Below are positions 13,060-20,972 of a stretch of DNA of 22,622 nucleotides, piece by piece (positions within the stretch are counted from its first letter, which is position 1; every line of letters begins with the position of its first letter). Source of the stretch: a bacterium (lineage in GTDB: Bacteria > Patescibacteriota > Microgenomatia > Woykebacterales > RBG-16-39-9b); NCBI GenBank assembly GCA_030690175.1, contig JAUYHE010000054.1, positions 1 to 22,622 on the forward strand, given 5' to 3'. The position numbers and the translations under genes are program-made. The notes beneath the pieces were generated by a model. That model saw only the letters and a list, made by a program, of their open reading frames with translations, had not been told where the DNA came from and did no database searches.

Positions 13060-14020
13060 ATTTAACTAAGTTTGGTGGTTGTTTACCTTCTAGAGCGGCT
13101 ATAATATTTTCAGCAGCTATACGGCTCATTGCGCTTCTTGCCTCGTTGGTAGCACTGGCTGTATGCGGAGTCAGTACCACGTTGGGTAGTTCAGACAGTC
13201 CAGGTGTAAGATCTGGTTCGTGTTCATAGACGTCGAGTCCAGCACCGGCGATTTTTTTGGACTTTAGAGCTTCTACCAGAGCTACTTCATCTATCACGGG
13301 ACCGCGTGAAGTATTAATCAAAATTGCAGTTTGTTTCATAGTTCCCAGCTCTTTTGCCCCGATCAGATGATGAGTTTCAGGAAGAAGTGGTACGTGAATC
13401 GTAACAAAATCACTTTGTCCCAATAATCCAGGCAAATTCTTGTACTTTGCCGAAAATCTCATTTCAAACTCTTCGTTTTTCTTCACATCGTAATACAAAA
13501 CTTCCATATTAAATCCGCCGTGGGCAATCTGCGTGACAAAAGAGCCAATCCTTCCCAAACCCACGATACCGATAGTCTTACCCCAAATCTGCGGTCCGAG
13601 AAAACCCTTTGGTTCCCATTGAGTATATTTCCCATTACGAACAAATTTGTCGGCCTCCGCGATACGCTTGGCCACGGCCATAAGGAGAGCGAAGGTATGC
13701 TCGGCCACTGCCTCTGTCAGAACACCGGGAGTATTTGAAACAAAAATTTTTCTCTCGTTAGCGGCTCTGACATCGATATTGTCATAACCAACGGCATAGT
13801 TGGCCACAATTTTCAGCTGTTTCCCCGCTGCATCCAGGACTTCACCATCGATTTTGTCGGTCAACAAACAAAGAAGGCCGTCATAACCAGCTATAGATTT
13901 CTTAAGCTCGTCTTTGGACAAAACCTTATTCTCTGGATTGATGTCAACCTGAAAACCCTTTTTCTTTAATAGTTCAATTCCATCCTCTGAAATAGAACGA
14001 GTAACGTAGACTTTTGCCAT
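13058..14020 (-). CDS. D-2-hydroxyacid dehydrogenase (glyoxylate/hydroxypyruvate reductase-like)
   Basis: NAD(P)-dependent oxidoreductase of the D-isomer-specific 2-hydroxyacid family; 320 aa. The Rossmann motif is GLGRIG (154-159). The catalytic Arg is in NTSRGPVID (R239), Glu in YEHEP (E268), and His in LTPHTASAT (H286). The NYAVGYDNID segment (about 74-83) is typical of glyoxylate reductase/glycerate dehydrogenase members. Substrate could be glyoxylate, hydroxypyruvate or another 2-oxoacid. The start is well supported: GGAGG lies nine bases before the ATG, and an extended -10 box lies just upstream. It stands alone, with its own promoter, between the kinase/unknown pair and the grx operon. 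Confidence 0.92.
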   Translation of the reverse strand: MAKVYVTRSISEDGIELLKKKGFQVDINPENKVLSKDELKKSIAGYDGLLCLLTDKIDGEVLDAAGKQLKIVANYAVGYDNIDVRAANERKIFVSNTPGVLTEAVAEHTFALLMAVAKRIAEADKFVRNGKYTQWEPKGFLGPQIWGKTIGIVGLGRIGSFVTQIAHGGFNMEVLYYDVKKNEEFEMRFSAKYKNLPGLLGQSDFVTIHVPLLPETHHLIGAKELGTMKQTAILINTSRGPVIDEVALVEALKSKKIAGAGLDVYEHEPDLTPGLSELPNVVLTPHTASATNEARSAMSRIAAENIIAALEGKQPPNLVK

Positions 14021-14042
14021 AATCTAAATCCTCCTTTTTAAT

Positions 14043-14051
14043 AGTATAGCA
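14043..14051 (-). promoter_or_regulatory. Extended -10 promoter of the 2-hydroxyacid dehydrogenase
   Basis: TGCTATACT on the minus strand is an extended -10 element (TGN plus TATACT) about 22 bases before the start codon, with GGAGG (14030-14034) between. No good -35 hexamer is seen, which is acceptable for extended -10 promoters. Confidence 0.5.
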
Positions 14052-14116
14052 TCCTCCATACTTCAAAACTGAAGTTTTTCAGTATTCTCGGTTGCTGCGG
14101 CCACTTCGTGGACTAC

Positions 14117-14184
14117 ACGTAACAGGTAACAAGTTGCAAGCTGTTTTTCTAAACTTGTTACTGGTAATTGGTCGCTTGTTACTT
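14117..14184. repeat. GTAACAA-type short repeats with a 10-bp inverted repeat
   Basis: The gap holds heptamers GTAACAG (14119-14125) and GTAACAA (14126-14132). A perfect 10-bp inverted repeat, GTAACAAGTT (14126-14135) with AACTTGTTAC (14152-14161), has a 16-base loop, and a further CTTGTTAC copy is at 14175-14182. It reaches the stop codon of the 420-aa gene. No run of T follows the hairpin on the minus strand, so it is not a standard terminator. Confidence 0.65.
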
Positions 14185-15445
14185 AAATCTTTCGAATATC
14201 GAACCAGCCTTGCAAAAGATGCCTAATCACTACATCTTCCAGCTTTTCGACGCCAAAGTAATTGATAAATATTTTGTTCCAGAGCGCTTCGTGGAAATGA
14301 TATGAGTATCTTTCGCTAAACTTACGGTCGTTCATCACGCTCATCACGTTGTCCATAAAATTAAAATTGACCAGTTCTTGCTTGCCTGATACGGTTGGAA
14401 ACCAAACCGCCACGTAATTCGTGTGCTCCCAGATTTGAAAATCAAGTGCGGGGACAAATTTTCCCATTTTCAAAAGCGTGTGAGAGGCTCCCCGGTGATA
14501 AAGTGCCTCTGGATTAATGTGGGCTGATCCAAGCCGAATATCTCCTGGATTTTCCTTGAAAAGATAGCGTTGGACAATTAACCATTTATTTGCATCCCCT
14601 TTGGCTATTTTTGCCTCTGGTACGTCGCCGCGGATAGCACTGACTACTTTTTCGCCGAAATTGCTTTCTTGACTATGGTGTTTGAAATAGCTTGAGTAAA
14701 GGTTTACCTCATCGATATAGTGACTCGTCATGGCAAAAAGGTAGGTGGTTGACGCTTCTTTCAATTCTTCGCTCGGAACCACAAAAATTAGTCCCAGCTC
14801 TTTCAGATGACTCATTGGGTGCAATTTTTTTCCGACGAAAGCTTCTGTTACTTTTCTCCATTTTGTCATCTCTAGTACTCTGATCTCCATCGCTCTCACT
14901 TCAAAATCTTCTTTAGTAAGCTTGCGGTACTCGGCAATATAGGTCGAATTTAGCCAATCACGCTCTTCGATAAAACGAAGGGCAGCGTATATTTCGAACA
15001 GATCTTCTTCTTCAATCAGTTTTTCGACCGAAGAGTACCCAAGTTCGGCCATAATGTTTTTTGGAGGATTTTCACGCAGAAGTCTTTCGGCTACCTTTCT
15101 CTTTAGAAAAAAACCGCTTTTATCCCTGTGCAGGACTAGCACAGAAGAAATAAGGTTGACACAACCCTCATTGGTCGTACAATGAGGTCTATCGAGAAGC
15201 TCAAATATTTGCTCATCTAGCTTTTTAACTTCTTTCCCAATAGTTTTATACGTTTCTTCCGCAGTTGGATAGGTAAGTTTTAGGTGACCAAGTGTTTTCC
15301 TGACCTTTTCTTGGTTTTCAGTGTAAAAGTGTTCTAAAACCTTCTTTTTACCCGTGATATGCTCAAGCGCTTCGATCGTTTCGTTAAAAATATCTGGGTC
15401 GGTATTGAGTTGGTGAGCAAAAAATTCGATAACCGTGTTTCTCAT
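14183..15445 (-). CDS. Uncharacterised 420-aa protein coupled to a PfkB sugar kinase
   Basis: I do not recognise this protein. It is soluble, with no signal peptide or membrane helix. The N-terminal half is helical and charged (about 1-200), with HCTTNEGC near 88-95. The C-terminal half is rich in His and aromatic residues (GASHTLLKMG, FQIWEHTNYVAVWFP, YSYHFHEALWNKIF), which could form a ligand or metal site. Its ATG overlaps the kinase stop in an ATGA (4-base overlap), so the two are translationally coupled and probably act in the same process. No catalytic signature I know is present. It could be a lineage-restricted enzyme or regulator of sugar use; function unknown. Confidence 0.85.
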   Translation of the reverse strand: MRNTVIEFFAHQLNTDPDIFNETIEALEHITGKKKVLEHFYTENQEKVRKTLGHLKLTYPTAEETYKTIGKEVKKLDEQIFELLDRPHCTTNEGCVNLISSVLVLHRDKSGFFLKRKVAERLLRENPPKNIMAELGYSSVEKLIEEEDLFEIYAALRFIEERDWLNSTYIAEYRKLTKEDFEVRAMEIRVLEMTKWRKVTEAFVGKKLHPMSHLKELGLIFVVPSEELKEASTTYLFAMTSHYIDEVNLYSSYFKHHSQESNFGEKVVSAIRGDVPEAKIAKGDANKWLIVQRYLFKENPGDIRLGSAHINPEALYHRGASHTLLKMGKFVPALDFQIWEHTNYVAVWFPTVSGKQELVNFNFMDNVMSVMNDRKFSERYSYHFHEALWNKIFINYFGVEKLEDVVIRHLLQGWFDIRKI

Positions 15446-16446
15446 GTATAAACTAGTGTTTTTCTTTTAATGGGCGATTTTGTTACTTTTAATTTTTCTT
15501 TGAAAGGTTTTTGGCCTGCGTGTAAAATCCCCTGTTTTGCACCAAAAAAGTTTACTACGTTTGAGGCATTATCGGCTGCTAGTTCCAGGGCTCCCTCAAC
15601 ATTTTGAAACCTAATTAGCCCCGCCACAAATCCAGATGCAAAAGCATCGCCTGACCCAGTACGATCTACGGCAGGGTTACCGTGGGTTCCAACATGATAC
15701 ACGAATTCTCTATCGCAAACCGTAGCCCCATTTCTCGCATCGGTAATCACACTGATGCCGCGACTTATTAAACACATCTTGTGGACGATTTTTTCTTTTT
15801 TGTCAAAAGGAATTGCTGTGAGAAGTGCTGCTTCTTCTCTATTCATAATCACTACATCGGACTTTGAAAAAATTGGCGCTAATACTTTCTTACCTCTAGC
15901 GAGTTCGCTACTGCCAGGAACGAGGGCGGTTTTTAACCCGTGTTTATCAGCCCAATTTACCAGCCCAGAAAGCAAGCTTACATTTCCAGCCAAGCTTGAA
16001 ATAAAAACCCATTTGGTATCCAGCTTACTTTTGGGTAACATCTCATCGTTAAAATGGCTACTGGCGCCGCGGTAAACCAAAATAGTTCGCTCGCCGGTTG
16101 CAGTAACCAAAATTATCGAGTAAGCAGTGTAATTTTGTTTATCTTTTATAACTAGGCCCGTATCAACTCCTTCTGCAGCCAATGACTCTACCGTTGCTTT
16201 TCCTCCGGGATCGTCACCAACTCTAGTAATACAGGCCGTTTTTAGTCCCTGGCGAGCAAAGGTAACGGCAGCGTTGGTAGCTCCACCACCAGTTTCAAAA
16301 ATTATACTATCCAAGTTGATTTTTGATCCCAATGGCAGAACCAAATCGACATCGGTAGGAGAAGTATCATCCCGTTTCGTTTTGAACTTTCTTGAGGTTA
16401 TGAATAAGTCACGCGTCGCCGCGCCAATGGTTATGATATCGTACAT
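15442..16446 (-). CDS. PfkB/ribokinase-family carbohydrate kinase
   Basis: ATP-dependent sugar or nucleoside kinase; 334 aa. The first PfkB signature is GGGATNAAVTFARQG (53-67). The second is AVDRTGSGDAFASGF (259-273), with catalytic Asp 267 and the GSGD anion hole. The opening MYDIITIGAATRD is typical. The substrate cannot be read from the sequence (ribose, fructose-6-P, adenosine and others are possible). A C-terminal basic extension (KLKVTKSPIKRK) is unusual. It has its own promoter and an AAGGA about 11 bases before the ATG, and is coupled by an ATGA overlap to the unknown 420-aa gene. Confidence 0.92.
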   Translation of the reverse strand: MYDIITIGAATRDLFITSRKFKTKRDDTSPTDVDLVLPLGSKINLDSIIFETGGGATNAAVTFARQGLKTACITRVGDDPGGKATVESLAAEGVDTGLVIKDKQNYTAYSIILVTATGERTILVYRGASSHFNDEMLPKSKLDTKWVFISSLAGNVSLLSGLVNWADKHGLKTALVPGSSELARGKKVLAPIFSKSDVVIMNREEAALLTAIPFDKKEKIVHKMCLISRGISVITDARNGATVCDREFVYHVGTHGNPAVDRTGSGDAFASGFVAGLIRFQNVEGALELAADNASNVVNFFGAKQGILHAGQKPFKEKLKVTKSPIKRKTLVYT

Positions 16447-16469
16447 GGGCAGTTTGTTCCTTCATCTCT

Positions 16470-16498
16470 AGTATACGAATAAAGATAGAATTTGTGAA
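16470..16498 (-). promoter_or_regulatory. Promoter of the PfkB kinase operon
   Basis: TTCACA (16493-16498, 5/6) and TATACT (16470-16475, 5/6) are 17 bp apart on the minus strand. The predicted start at about 16463 gives a short leader containing AAGGA before the ATG at 16446. Confidence 0.6.
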
Positions 16499-16512
16499 GT
16501 GTAGGTATCAGA

Positions 16513-17013
16513 TTAATGTCTACCCGATATTAGAAGGTGTTTTGGTAAATGATGTGTCAGATATTCATCTACTCGAAACGTAAAGACATCAAGTATAAAC
16601 AACAAAAAACTTGCCGTAAGATAAATCAAAATCGTATTGGTGAGACTAGAGCTGAAACCTATGATAAATAGCGAATAAAGAAAATATACTCCGATGAGAC
16701 TGATCATAACCACTCCAAAAAACGAGGCGTACGCAGATACTCTTCTCATTAAATTAGACGAGAACAAAAACAAACTTGCCGCGCCCACCAAACTAATGAA
16801 CAAAAATAAAAGCAACGTAATCTGATAAATAAGGAGTGAAGGATCGTAAGGAAAACCTAGATAAGGCTCGGCTGCGCGTATAAAGGTAGGCATCCTGATG
16901 ATATCAAGGAATGGCTTCGGTACTGCGTGTAATAGAATTATGGCAAAAAATCCGATTAGAAAAATTCCAAGATAAATCCATCTTAATATTTTTACAACGA
17001 GCAGTTTGTCCAT
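16513..17013 (-). CDS. Four-helix membrane protein of unknown function
   Basis: A 166-aa hydrophobic protein with about four transmembrane helices (roughly 8-28, 60-84, 90-112, 116-142). A periplasmic-type loop lies between the first two (VPKPFLDIIRMP and AAEPYLGFPYDPS), and the C-terminus is short and His-rich (THHLPKHLL). I recognise no family. It follows the aldolase gene by six bases and is presumably cotranscribed, but nothing shows a metabolic role. Confidence 0.8.
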   Translation of the reverse strand: MDKLLVVKILRWIYLGIFLIGFFAIILLHAVPKPFLDIIRMPTFIRAAEPYLGFPYDPSLLIYQITLLLFLFISLVGAASLFLFSSNLMRRVSAYASFFGVVMISLIGVYFLYSLFIIGFSSSLTNTILIYLTASFLLFILDVFTFRVDEYLTHHLPKHLLISGRH

Positions 17014-17019
17014 TTACCT

Positions 17020-17877
17020 TTACACTTTTCCGGCCGAACCAAATAAATCTATTTTTTCTCCCACTACTTTCTGCACTTCCTCTATAATTTCAGGGTAGAG
17101 TTTATACATCGCCACTTCGTCACTTGTTCGCAGCAGCTCTTCTAGTTCTTTTCGGTAGGCATTTCTCATCTCTGTATTCACATTTATTTTGTTTACTCCG
17201 ATTTCTATAGCGGCTTTTATATCTTCCTGATTGACACCACTCCCCCCGTGAAGAGATAGAAAAGTATCTGGAATAACCTGTCTTATTTCCTTCAGGCGGT
17301 TTAGATCTAGTCTTTTTTCGTCTGCATAAAGACCATGGGCATTACCGATAAAAGAAGCGTACGTATCCACACCGGTTCTTTCCACAAATTCGCGGGCTTT
17401 CTGGGGATCAGAATAGTTGCCTTTTACCTGCTCGCTGGCCACCTTTTCACCGGTATGCAAGTCAGAGGAACCAGTGATATGGTCCACTTCCCCTTCCACC
17501 ATAACCGCCTTTGGATGAGCCATTTCTACCACTTGCTTGGCAATAGCTACATTTTCTTCAAAAGGCAGCTGTCCTCCATCAAAGTGGAGATAATCAAAGC
17601 CGGCATCGAAAGCTTGTTTTACTTTTTCAAATTCGGTGGCGTGGTCCAGATTTAAGATTATCGCCACACCCTCGTCCTTATAATTTTGAGCAAGATCGAC
17701 CAAATTGTTGTAACCCATGAAGCTGCTTTCTCCAGGGGAGGCCTCGATAATTACCGGCGCTTTTTTGGCTTTTGCTGCGGCGACAATCGCCTCTAATGTT
17801 TCCAGATTACCCACGTTAAAAGCTCCGATAGCAAACCCTTCTTTTTTAGCTTTTGTCAACCACTCTTTCGCATTCAT
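17020..17877 (-). CDS. fba: Class II fructose-bisphosphate aldolase
   Basis: Zn2+-dependent aldolase that splits fructose-1,6-bisphosphate into DHAP and glyceraldehyde-3-P; 285 aa. Motifs: LNLDHATE with catalytic Asp 78 and zinc His 79; VEGEVD (E130 region); zinc His 181 in GNAHGLY; zinc His 210 in LHGGSG; and the phosphate-binding NVNTEMR (232-238). Length and motifs resemble the FbaA/GatY/KbaY group, so a tagatose-bisphosphate activity cannot be ruled out. The glycolytic neighbours (GAPDH, transketolase) favour the fructose enzyme. The start is the ATG at 17877; only a weak AGG precedes it. Confidence 0.94.
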   Translation of the reverse strand: MNAKEWLTKAKKEGFAIGAFNVGNLETLEAIVAAAKAKKAPVIIEASPGESSFMGYNNLVDLAQNYKDEGVAIILNLDHATEFEKVKQAFDAGFDYLHFDGGQLPFEENVAIAKQVVEMAHPKAVMVEGEVDHITGSSDLHTGEKVASEQVKGNYSDPQKAREFVERTGVDTYASFIGNAHGLYADEKRLDLNRLKEIRQVIPDTFLSLHGGSGVNQEDIKAAIEIGVNKINVNTEMRNAYRKELEELLRTSDEVAMYKLYPEIIEEVQKVVGEKIDLFGSAGKV

Positions 17878-17895
17878 ATAAACCTAACCATCTTG

Positions 17896-17914
17896 GACAA
17901 GGCCAGGCCCTGTC
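17896..17914 (-). other. Stem-loop between the PNPOx-like and aldolase genes
   Basis: GACAGGG and CCTTGTC form a 7-bp stem (one G-T pair) around CCTGG on the minus strand, about 20 bases before the aldolase ATG. No T-run follows, so it is not a standard terminator. It could be an RNA-processing or mRNA-stabilising structure. Confidence 0.35.
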
Positions 17915-17918
17915 AATC

Positions 17919-18362
17919 TTATAGTTCTAACTCTTTTCGGCCGCCGGGACCGAAAAGTTCGTCGTCTAGATAGTATATCCTTTTAGGAATTATCTTGTAC
18001 AGCTCGTGATCGTGCAAATATTCATCTGCCCAGTCGTGACGCTTTTTGAAAATTTCTAGTTCTTTCACATCTTTATTTTTATCAAGCATTTGGGCTGTTC
18101 CTTCTAGCTGAACCCCCTTTACAAGTCCGCTTTTTGGTTGGTGGTGATTCACTACCACCGAAACGTTGGGATTAACTTGCAAATGTTTGGTCTTTCTAGT
18201 TCCGGAACGGGAAATAAAATAGATATTTAGATCCGGATCGTATGCAAAGAACACCGTGGCCGCCCAAGGAATGTCTTTTTCGCTGGTTGCAAGAGTCATC
18301 AACCGATTATTTTCTAGGTATTCCAAAATATATTCCTTAAGTCTCTCTGGGGAAACTAACAT
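17919..18362 (-). CDS. PNPOx-like (pyridoxamine 5'-phosphate oxidase family) flavin-binding protein
   Basis: A 147-aa single-domain split beta-barrel protein. The order NRLMTLATSEKDIPWAATVFFAYD, IYFISRSGTRKTKHLQVNPNVSVVV and VKGVQLEGTAQML is typical of the small PNPOx-like family that binds FMN or F420. The C-terminus has KIIPKRIYYLDD. True PdxH is longer, so pyridoxal-phosphate synthesis should not be assumed; members often have unknown reductase roles. There is no Shine-Dalgarno sequence before the ATG (an A/T-rich leader follows the 75-aa gene by 36 bases). Link to the surrounding carbon genes is unclear. Confidence 0.82.
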   Translation of the reverse strand: MLVSPERLKEYILEYLENNRLMTLATSEKDIPWAATVFFAYDPDLNIYFISRSGTRKTKHLQVNPNVSVVVNHHQPKSGLVKGVQLEGTAQMLDKNKDVKELEIFKKRHDWADEYLHDHELYKIIPKRIYYLDDELFGPGGRKELEL

Positions 18363-18398
18363 TATTTTATTAACTACGTTTTCTCTTGTTTACTTTTA

Positions 18399-18626
18399 TT
18401 ATTTTTTAAAACTGAGAAGTATTAGAACTAAAGCTATTAGTCCAACTATTAAAGAAAATAGTACCAATACCCCGCAACCAATACAGGGATCGGTTGGAAT
18501 AGCTGGATCTTTAGTTACTCTTGCCAAAACAACACCCGCTGCAAATAGTACTAGGGCTGCGACTAGCAATATCCAACCTATTTTAGAGGTAGAATCCTTT
18601 TTTGTATTTTTGTCGGTGCTTTCCAT
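18399..18626 (-). CDS. Small two-helix membrane protein
   Basis: 75 aa, with a Lys/Thr/Ser-rich N-terminus, two transmembrane helices (about 16-36 and 51-72), and DPCIGCG with a CxxC pair in the loop between. It overlaps the transketolase C-subunit stop by one base (TAATG), which indicates translational coupling and supports a real gene. The family is not recognised. The CxxC could bind metal or form a disulfide. Confidence 0.7.
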   Translation of the reverse strand: MESTDKNTKKDSTSKIGWILLVAALVLFAAGVVLARVTKDPAIPTDPCIGCGVLVLFSLIVGLIALVLILLSFKK

Positions 18627-19615
18627 TACATTTTTCTTTTCATCACCGTCTTCACGGCCTCCTTGATTTTCTTAACAGACATACCGTACTTTTCTAGCAA
18701 TTGATTGGGTTCGCCGGATTCGCCGAAGGTATCGGGCATACCGATTCGCTCCATTGGCACTGGATAGTTTTCGGCGAGAACTTCGGCGACTGCTCCGCCC
18801 AAACCACCATTTATCTGGTGTTCTTCGACGGTAACCACTGCACCGGTTTTTTTGGCGCTAGAAGCTAGGGTTAATTTATCGATCGGTTTAATCGTATGGT
18901 TGTTGATAACTTCGGCTTTAACACCTTCTTTTTCCAGTTCTTCCGCGGCAACAAGTGCTTGATAGACCAGCGGTCCACAAGCAACTATCGTAACATCCTC
19001 ACCTTCTCTGAAAATTTCAGCTTTTCCTATCTTAAATGGAGTCTCTTCTGTCGTGATGACTGGGGTCTTTTCCCGAGTATAGCGGAAGTAAAACGGGCCT
19101 ACGTGTTCTCCTGCAGCAATAGTCACTTTTCGGGTTTCAATAGAATCACAAGGAACAACGACAACAATATTTGGAAGTACTCTCACCGTCGCCACGTCTT
19201 CTAAGGCTTGGTGGGTCGCGCCGTCTGGTCCCACACTAATCCCAGCGTGTGCCCCAGCTACTTTTACGTTTGCCTTTGAGTAACAAACGCTCACCCGCAA
19301 CTGATCCCAGCACCTGCCCGGAACAAATACGGCGTAAGAAGAAACAAAAGGAATTTTGCCGCTCAAGGCTAGTCCGGCGGCTATCCCCATCATGTTTTGT
19401 TCCGCCACACCGCATTCAATAAACCGCTCCGGAAATTTTTCTTCAAACATATTCGCCCGCGTCGACTCCGACAAATCTCCGGTCAACACCACAACATCTG
19501 GGTTTTTCTCACCCAAAACAACTACTCCTTCTCCATAACCATTGCGAGTAGGTACTTGCTCCACTTCTGGATCAAAAAGTTTTGGGTTCAGTTTGGCAGC
19601 TTCATTCATGCTCAC
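18626..19615 (-). CDS. Transketolase, C-terminal subunit
   Basis: The pyrimidine-binding and C-terminal domains of a split transketolase; 329 aa. The catalytic Glu is in GVAEQNMMGIAAGLA (E72), followed by GPDGATHQALEDVA (about 129-142) and VVTVEEHQINGGLGGAVAEVL in the C-terminal domain. It pairs with the N-terminal subunit immediately upstream to transfer two-carbon units in the pentose phosphate pathway. The start is GTG at 19615, with AAGGA about ten bases before it; the ATG at 19609 is an alternative. It overlaps the N subunit by 14 bases, consistent with equimolar production. A DXS-like role is less likely because the N subunit is transketolase-like. Confidence 0.94.
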   Translation of the reverse strand: MSMNEAAKLNPKLFDPEVEQVPTRNGYGEGVVVLGEKNPDVVVLTGDLSESTRANMFEEKFPERFIECGVAEQNMMGIAAGLALSGKIPFVSSYAVFVPGRCWDQLRVSVCYSKANVKVAGAHAGISVGPDGATHQALEDVATVRVLPNIVVVVPCDSIETRKVTIAAGEHVGPFYFRYTREKTPVITTEETPFKIGKAEIFREGEDVTIVACGPLVYQALVAAEELEKEGVKAEVINNHTIKPIDKLTLASSAKKTGAVVTVEEHQINGGLGGAVAEVLAENYPVPMERIGMPDTFGESGEPNQLLEKYGMSVKKIKEAVKTVMKRKM

Positions 19616-20483
19616 TAATTATCTTTCCTTTCAAAGTTCTCAATTCTTTAAGTGCGATTTTGGCTTCATCGGGTTTTGGCGGTTTGCCGTGCCAGGTGAA
19701 GTCAAATTCCATAAAGTCAACGCCTTTTCCAGGAATAGTATGCGCAATTATTAAGCTTGGTTTGTTAAAAATCGCCTTTGCCTCACTGCAAGCATCAATT
19801 ATGGCCTGAATATTGTGGCCATCTACCTCTTGGACGTGCCAGCCAAAGGCTTCATATTTTTCCTTCAACGGCTCAAGCGGCATGATATCTTCGGTGAAGC
19901 CGTCTATCTGGATATTGTTTCGATCAATTATCCCAGTCAGATTGCCGAGTTTCTCTTTGCCAGCAAAAAGAACTGCTTCCCATATCTGCCCTTCGTCGTG
20001 CTCACCATCGCTCATTAAGCAATAGGTCCAGTAGCGTTTTTTATCCATCCGAGCAGCAAGGGCCATTCCAATTGCCTGGGACAAACCTTGCCCAAGGGGA
20101 CCGCCGGTATTTTCGACCCCAGGAGTAGTACCAACGTGAGGATGCCCCTGGAGACGGGAATTTATTTTCCTTAAAGTGTATATTTCTTCGCGAGGAAAAT
20201 AGCCAGCGTGGGCTAAGGTTACGTACCAAACAGGAGCGATATGGCCGTTGGAAAGAGTTACTCGGTCTCGTTCTTCCCACTTTGGGTTTTTCGGGTTGTG
20301 GTTTAGAACAGAAAAATAAAGGGCGGTAAAGACATCGGCCATTCCAAGCGGACCAGCGCTGTGACCACTACCAGCTTCGACTAGCATTTTAATAATATCT
20401 TGGCGAACATCGTCCGCAATTTTCTCCAAGACGTCGATGTGAGCGTGTTCTATATGTTCGTGCGGTTTACCGATTTCGATCAT
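19602..20483 (-). CDS. Transketolase, N-terminal (TPP-binding) subunit
   Basis: Thiamine-diphosphate-binding half of a split transketolase; 293 aa. Visible: AGSGHSAGPLGMADV (about 37-51), LSNGHIAP, the GPLGQGLSQAIGMA loop, and the TPP/Mg motif SDGEHDEGQIWEA ending in IIDRNNIQIDG. The short length and the adjacent C-terminal half mark it as the split form seen in many bacteria and archaea. The stop overlaps the C-subunit start. Upstream, the cupredoxin gene ends 18 bases away. Confidence 0.95.
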   Translation of the reverse strand: MIEIGKPHEHIEHAHIDVLEKIADDVRQDIIKMLVEAGSGHSAGPLGMADVFTALYFSVLNHNPKNPKWEERDRVTLSNGHIAPVWYVTLAHAGYFPREEIYTLRKINSRLQGHPHVGTTPGVENTGGPLGQGLSQAIGMALAARMDKKRYWTYCLMSDGEHDEGQIWEAVLFAGKEKLGNLTGIIDRNNIQIDGFTEDIMPLEPLKEKYEAFGWHVQEVDGHNIQAIIDACSEAKAIFNKPSLIIAHTIPGKGVDFMEFDFTWHGKPPKPDEAKIALKELRTLKGKIISEHE

Positions 20484-20501
20484 AGGCAGTTTAGATACAG
20501 C

Positions 20502-20945
20502 TTACTTAACGTTAATTGTTCCGCCTTGACTAGAATTTCGGTGGTTGTGATAGCCAAAGCTTCCTGTTTTTGTAATCGTCACGCTTTTACTTTCACCCGG
20601 CGCCAGATTCAGGGTAAAATCTCCACCAGAAACCTCTTTGTTACCGGTGTGAATTGGGTGAGGATTAGCTCCGATTTGAACTTCTTCGCTACTGTCATTT
20701 ACCCAAGTGATTTTTCCACCAGATTTTATAGTTACGTTTTCCGGCGAAAAACCAGCAGAGGTGTACTTAATTGTAGTTTCTGATTGGTTATTATCACTTG
20801 CATTTGCCGAAGGGGTGGCTGAAGTAGTCGCCGGTTCGTTTGTAACTGTTGGCGTTGATGTTTTATTTTGAGAAGTACCTCGCAACAAGAAATATCCGCC
20901 AACAATTGCGATTAGTATTACTACGGGAATAATCAAATTACGCAT
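20502..20945 (-). CDS. Membrane-anchored cupredoxin-like protein lacking the Cys ligand
   Basis: 147 aa, with an N-terminal transmembrane anchor (3-21), a Thr/Ser/Pro/Asn-rich linker (22-56) and a cupredoxin fold (58-147: FSPENVTIKSGGKITWVNDS, HPIHTGNKEV, LAPGESKSVTITKTGSFGYH, GGTINV). Blue-copper proteins have Y-x-C-x-x-H-x-x-M in the last loop. Here that loop is GYHNHRNSSQGG, with no Cys or Met, so any metal site would be His-based (H96/H99 with H133/H135). GGGGG lies about ten bases before the ATG. It probably sits outside the membrane as an electron carrier or metal-binding protein. It lies between rpe and the transketolase genes without an obvious link to them. Confidence 0.85.
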   Translation of the reverse strand: MRNLIIPVVILIAIVGGYFLLRGTSQNKTSTPTVTNEPATTSATPSANASDNNQSETTIKYTSAGFSPENVTIKSGGKITWVNDSSEEVQIGANPHPIHTGNKEVSGGDFTLNLAPGESKSVTITKTGSFGYHNHRNSSQGGTINVK

Positions 20946-20972
20946 AAATTTTTCACCCCCTTAATTTTATAA

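Noticed and set aside
17911..17916. TTGACA before the aldolase gene as a promoter
   Set aside because: No acceptable -10 hexamer at 16-18 bp, and the hexamer is part of a stem-loop.
18256..18666. Plus-strand open frame of 136 codons
   Set aside because: It lies antisense to the PNPOx-like and 75-aa genes, has no ribosome-binding site and no recognisable domain; judged a shadow frame. The same applies to other plus-strand frames inside minus-strand genes.
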